Source: Orbilia blumenaviensis
Lineage: Eukaryota > Ascomycota > Orbiliomycetes > Orbiliales > Orbiliaceae
Direction: 5' to 3'
Assembly: GCA_036872755.1 (NCBI GenBank)
Contig: JAVHNS010000004.1
Span: forward strand, 2,480,001 to 2,544,000
DNA: 64,000 bases
The translations under genes and the position numbers were made by a program. The notes beneath the pieces were generated by a model. That model made no database searches. It was not told where the DNA came from and saw only the letters and a program-made list of their open reading frames with translations. Of this stretch, positions 63,746 through 64,000 are shown piece after piece. The stretch's first letter is position 1; each line of letters opens with the position of its first letter.

Positions 63746-64000
63746 AAGTACATACTATCTCCTGGTCGATTCTAAGAGATCGTAGAACACGTTTAAACTG
63801 GGCTACATACATGCATATATCGGTCCACGTACAACGTTACACCAGTTCGTTCAATAGACGGCTGTTTTCACCATTTATCGGATACCATGTACACTTAAAC
63901 ATCTCTCTACAACTTGGATTCTAGGCAGCATGCGCAAATAGGAGGTCACTGGCGTTTTTAGGTTTCATTGGAGGTCAAAGCTTTCTATTTTTTCCAAAGG

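Overview
The window is nuclear DNA of a filamentous ascomycete fungus (Pezizomycotina). The evidence is short GT-AG introns of about 50-100 bp in most genes, fungal versions of housekeeping genes (RAX2, SEC10, ERG26, BNA1, PEX6, BUB2, EAF6, PCNA), a fungal MSB1-type polarity protein and a fungal CTR copper transporter. I cannot place it below subphylum from the sequence alone. There are no operons. Genes lie on both strands with divergent or convergent spacing of roughly 0.2-0.8 kb in the dense part.

Positions 1-29 kb are gene-dense. They hold the 3' end of a lipase / steryl ester hydrolase (+), RAX2 (+), SEC10 (-), TRM5 (+), OGG1 (-), a CTR copper transporter (-), 3-hydroxyanthranilate dioxygenase (+), ERG26 (-), an SSU1-like sulfite efflux pump (+), PEX6 (-) and a small two-exon protein with a membrane segment (-). 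Several pairs share divergent promoters: SEC10/TRM5, CTR/BNA1 and ERG26/SSU1-like. The intron-exon structures were worked out by hand, and reading phase agrees across every junction given.

Positions 29-64 kb are much sparser. They hold two lineage-specific membrane proteins of unknown function (32.8-34.1 kb and 35.4-36.9 kb), an MSB1-family morphogenesis protein (40.1-43.5 kb), PCNA (46.6-47.7 kb), a small cysteine-rich secreted protein (49.5-49.9 kb), a seven-transmembrane receptor of the Frizzled/Smoothened-like type (50.8-53.2 kb), then about 8 kb without a recognisable gene, then BUB2 (-) and EAF6 (+) as a divergent pair. Long T tracts (27, 32 and 42 nt) sit in intergenic DNA.

Themes: cell polarity and secretion (RAX2, MSB1-like, SEC10), genome maintenance and cell cycle (OGG1, PCNA, BUB2, EAF6) and small-molecule metabolism or transport (BNA1, ERG26, CTR, SSU1-like, PEX6). 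They look like ordinary genomic neighbours, not a functional cluster; no biosynthetic cluster, CRISPR array or intact transposon was seen. The most unusual items are the Frizzled/Smoothened-like receptor, a PCNA start codon apparently split by an intron, an open frame continuing 167 codons past the MSB1-like stop, an acidic membrane protein with four degenerate repeats, and the secreted cysteine-rich protein with a Kex2-type site.
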